From contig DIVC01000066.1 of NCBI GenBank assembly GCA_002423905.1, positions 2,239 through 29,248 on the forward strand: 27,010 bases of DNA, written 5' to 3'. This DNA is from Idiomarina sp. UBA6142 (GTDB lineage: Bacteria; Pseudomonadota; Gammaproteobacteria; Enterobacterales; Alteromonadaceae). Below the pieces are notes generated by a model. That model had not been told where the DNA came from and ran no database searches. It was given only the letters and a program-made list of their open reading frames with translations. How positions within the stretch are numbered: the stretch's first letter is position 1; every line of letters begins with the position of its first letter. Shown piece after piece: positions 24,817-27,010 of this stretch. The translations under genes and the position numbers were made by a program.

Positions 24817-26964
24817 TTATTCGGCGTTGTCGTCTGCTTCTGATTCAGCTGGTGCAGCAGCTTCTGGTGCTGGAGCAGCAGGCTTATCGCTGGCATCTTT
24901 CATGCTCAAACGGACGCGGCCTTGACGGTCAATTTCAAGTACTTTAACCGCAACCGTGTCGCCTACTTTGATGTATTCGTTGACATCGTTCACCCGCTCT
25001 TCAGCGATTTGCGAAATATGCACGAGCCCATCTTTGCCTGGCAAAATAGTTACAAATGCGCCGAAATCAACGATTCGTGCCACTTTACCTTGGTAGATAC
25101 GACCTACTTCAACATCAGCAGTAATGGCTTCAATGCGCGCGATGGCAGCATCGGCTGAAGCTTGATCGGTAGCAGCAATACGCACGGTACCGTCATCATT
25201 AATTTCGATGTTGGTGTTGGTGCTTTCCGTCAGTTCACGGATAACTGCGCCGCCTTTACCAATCACATCACGGATCTTCTCCGGGTTGATCTTGATGGTG
25301 TGGTAACGTGGTGCATACGCTGACAACTCAGTACGCGCGCCGGTTAAAGCCTCATCCATCACGTTAAGGATATGCAAACGCGCCGCTTTCGCTTGAGCTA
25401 AGGCAATCTCCATGATTTCACGGGTGATACCGTCAATTTTGATGTCCATTTGCAAAGCGGTCACGCCTTCTTTGCTGCCGGCAACTTTAAAGTCCATATC
25501 ACCTAAGTGATCTTCATCACCTAAGATGTCCGATAACACGACGAACTTGTCACCTTCTTTGACCAAGCCCATGGCGATACCAGCCACTGATGCTTTCAAC
25601 GGTACACCGGCATCCATCAACGCGAGTGAAGCGCCACACACCGAGGCCATCGAACTTGAACCATTTGATTCAGTGATTTCTGATACTACTCGCACTGTGT
25701 ATGGGAATTCTTCTTGGCTTGGCATCACCGCTTGCACACCGCGCTTCGCTAACCGGCCATGGCCAATTTCGCGACGCTTCGGTGAACCGACCATACCGGT
25801 TTCACCCACACAGTAGGGAGGGAAGTTGTAATGCAACATGAAGCGGTTGCTAGTGTTGCCCGTCAAGTCGTCCATCGTCTGTGCATCACGCTCAGTCCCT
25901 AAGGTAGCGGTCACCAACGCCTGTGTTTCACCACGGGTAAATACTGCTGAACCGTGGGTACGTGGCAACACGCCAGTCGCCATGTGCAGTGCCCGGACCA
26001 TATCTGGGTCACGACCATCAATACGCTTCTCACCATTGGTGATACGGCTACGCACCACATGGCTTTCTAACGAATGGAATAAATCGCCAATTTCTTTCTT
26101 GTTCAGGCTTTCGTCAGCGGCTACTAATTGCTCGACAACCTGCGCCTTCAATTGGCTAATTTGCTCATAACGAGCGGCTTTTTCAGTAATGCGATAAGCT
26201 TCACCGATACCAGCTTCGGCTAATTCCCGAATGCTCGCCAATAAGGCTTCATTTTTCGCTGGAGCAACCCAATCCCAGGTCGGCTTGGCGGCTTCAGCTG
26301 CAAATTCGTTGATGGCATGAATCACCGTTTGCATCGCATCATGGCCGTATACCACGGCACCTAACATATGGTCTTCGCTGAGTAATTGCGCTTCTGATTC
26401 AACCATCAATACCGCGTTGGCAGTACCAGCAACAACCAAATCTAGCTTTGATACCGCTAATTCATCGGTGGTCGGGTTTAATACGTATTCATCGTTGACC
26501 ACACCCACACGAGCAGCGCCGATTGGGCCCGCAAATGGCACGCCAGAAATGGCGAGTGCTGCTGACGTACCAATCAATGAGACGATGTCTGGATTGATTT
26601 GTGGATTCACTGAGATCACCGTGGCAATCACTTGCACTTCGTTGTTAAAGCCTTCTGGAAACAACGGGCGGATTGGGCGGTCGATCAAGCGTGAGGTTAA
26701 GGTTTCATTTTCTGACGGGCGGCCTTCGCGTTTGAAGAAACCACCTGGAATTTTACCAACGGCGTAGGTACGCTCTTGATAGTTCACTGTTAATGGGAAG
26801 AAATCTTGGCCTTCTTTGGCTTCTTTTTTAGCCACGACGGTGACTAATACCGTGGTGTCATCCATGCTCACCAGGACAGCTGCTGTTGCTTGGCGCGCCA
26901 TCGCACCAGTTTCTAGGGTTACGGTATGACGACCGTATTGGAACTTTTTAGTAATTGGATTCAC
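24817..26964 (-). CDS. pnp: Polyribonucleotide nucleotidyltransferase (PNPase)
   Basis: PNPase is a 3'-to-5' phosphorolytic exoribonuclease and part of the RNA degradosome. The product is 715 residues (E. coli 711). Two RNase PH domains are recognisable (about 1-230 and 310-540; [33 protein letters not shown] and the [18 protein letters not shown] catalytic region), then a KH domain with GKGG (about 555-615) and an S1 domain (about 620-690; [19 protein letters not shown]). The tail is rich in Ala, Pro and Glu. The start codon is GTG, with AAGGA 9 bases upstream. A terminator follows the gene, then nlpI. rpsO would be expected just beyond the right edge. Confidence 0.98.
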   Translation of the reverse strand: MNPITKKFQYGRHTVTLETGAMARQATAAVLVSMDDTTVLVTVVAKKEAKEGQDFFPLTVNYQERTYAVGKIPGGFFKREGRPSENETLTSRLIDRPIRPLFPEGFNNEVQVIATVISVNPQINPDIVSLIGTSAALAISGVPFAGPIGAARVGVVNDEYVLNPTTDELAVSKLDLVVAGTANAVLMVESEAQLLSEDHMLGAVVYGHDAMQTVIHAINEFAAEAAKPTWDWVAPAKNEALLASIRELAEAGIGEAYRITEKAARYEQISQLKAQVVEQLVAADESLNKKEIGDLFHSLESHVVRSRITNGEKRIDGRDPDMVRALHMATGVLPRTHGSAVFTRGETQALVTATLGTERDAQTMDDLTGNTSNRFMLHYNFPPYCVGETGMVGSPKRREIGHGRLAKRGVQAVMPSQEEFPYTVRVVSEITESNGSSSMASVCGASLALMDAGVPLKASVAGIAMGLVKEGDKFVVLSDILGDEDHLGDMDFKVAGSKEGVTALQMDIKIDGITREIMEIALAQAKAARLHILNVMDEALTGARTELSAYAPRYHTIKINPEKIRDVIGKGGAVIRELTESTNTNIEINDDGTVRIAATDQASADAAIARIEAITADVEVGRIYQGKVARIVDFGAFVTILPGKDGLVHISQIAEERVNDVNEYIKVGDTVAVKVLEIDRQGRVRLSMKDASDKPAAPAPEAAAPAESEADDNAE

Positions 26965-26986
26965 GTTTTATTTTCCTTCACTCTTC

Positions 26987-27010
26987 TTTTTTGCTTGTGT
27001 TTTTTTGCTT
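26987..27010. repeat. Short direct repeat in the pnp leader
   Basis: The 10-base unit TTTTTTGCTT occurs at 26987-26996 and 27001-27010. On the minus (sense) strand this is a purine-rich leader with two AAGCAAAAAA units just before pnp. The window ends here, so more copies cannot be excluded. In E. coli the pnp leader is the site of autoregulation by PNPase and RNase III; no large hairpin can be seen in the 46 visible bases. Confidence 0.5.

Noticed and set aside
25838..26767. Two long open frames (about 110 and 116 codons) on the plus strand
   Set aside because: Both are inside the strongly conserved pnp coding sequence on the opposite strand and have no domain or ribosome-site support.
1..27010. 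Insertion sequences, prophage genes, CRISPR arrays, toxin-antitoxin pairs or att sites
   Set aside because: None seen: no transposase, integrase or repeat-spacer pattern, and nearly all space is taken by conserved housekeeping genes.

Overview
The window is a dense stretch of gammaproteobacterial core chromosome with 25 protein genes, no RNA genes, no mobile element and no gene-free stretch above 300 bases (the largest gap is about 130). Gene order (ubiF, miaB-phoH-ybeY-corC-lnt, leuS-lptE-holA-nadD, rsfS-rlmH-mrdA-rodA-mltB-rlpA, dacA, ybeD-lipB-lipA, and pnp-nlpI) matches blocks known from Escherichia coli and relatives. The intermediate base composition, the dat gene between dacA and ybeD, and the pnp-nlpI block next to lipA suggest a marine or aquatic Alteromonadales-type organism, possibly Idiomarinaceae. 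That family-level guess is inference with low certainty.

Layout. Bases 1-1429, minus strand: the start of a ubiquinone hydroxylase gene (ubiF-like, cut by the window edge), preceded by a small DUF486 membrane protein gene. Bases 1467-2327, plus: a divergently oriented EamA-type transporter. Bases 2353-7802: a recognisable promoter, a 5' leader hairpin, then the miaB-phoH-ybeY-corC-lnt operon (tRNA modification, rRNA maturation, CBS-domain CorC protein, lipoprotein acylation). Bases 7851-12862: a small unknown two-helix membrane protein, leuS, lptE, holA, nadD. Bases 12952-18570: rsfS-rlmH followed by the rod-shape cell-wall module mrdA (PBP2), rodA, mltB and rlpA, closed by an intrinsic terminator. 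Bases 18649-22961: dacA (PBP5-type carboxypeptidase), a D-amino-acid aminotransferase, ybeD, lipB, lipA (lipoate synthesis) and a MAPEG-family membrane protein. Bases 22939-26964, minus: pnp (PNPase) with its own terminator, then the lipoprotein gene nlpI, then an unfamiliar exported HExxH metallopeptidase whose 3' end overlaps the MAPEG gene tail to tail.

How it works together. Most plus-strand genes are tightly packed, several with overlapping stop and start codons, which suggests long co-transcribed, translationally coupled units. Themes are cell-envelope growth (PBP2, RodA, MltB, RlpA, DacA, Lnt, LptE), ribosome and RNA maturation (MiaB, YbeY, RsfS, RlmH, PNPase, LeuRS) and cofactor synthesis (NadD, LipA/LipB, UbiF).

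I do not see a clearly new multi-gene system. The best candidate for something little described is the predicted secreted, cysteine-rich, metzincin-like peptidase encoded directly after, and overlapping, nlpI. NlpI is known in E. coli as an adaptor for envelope proteolysis. The 67-residue membrane protein between lnt and leuS is the second-best unknown.
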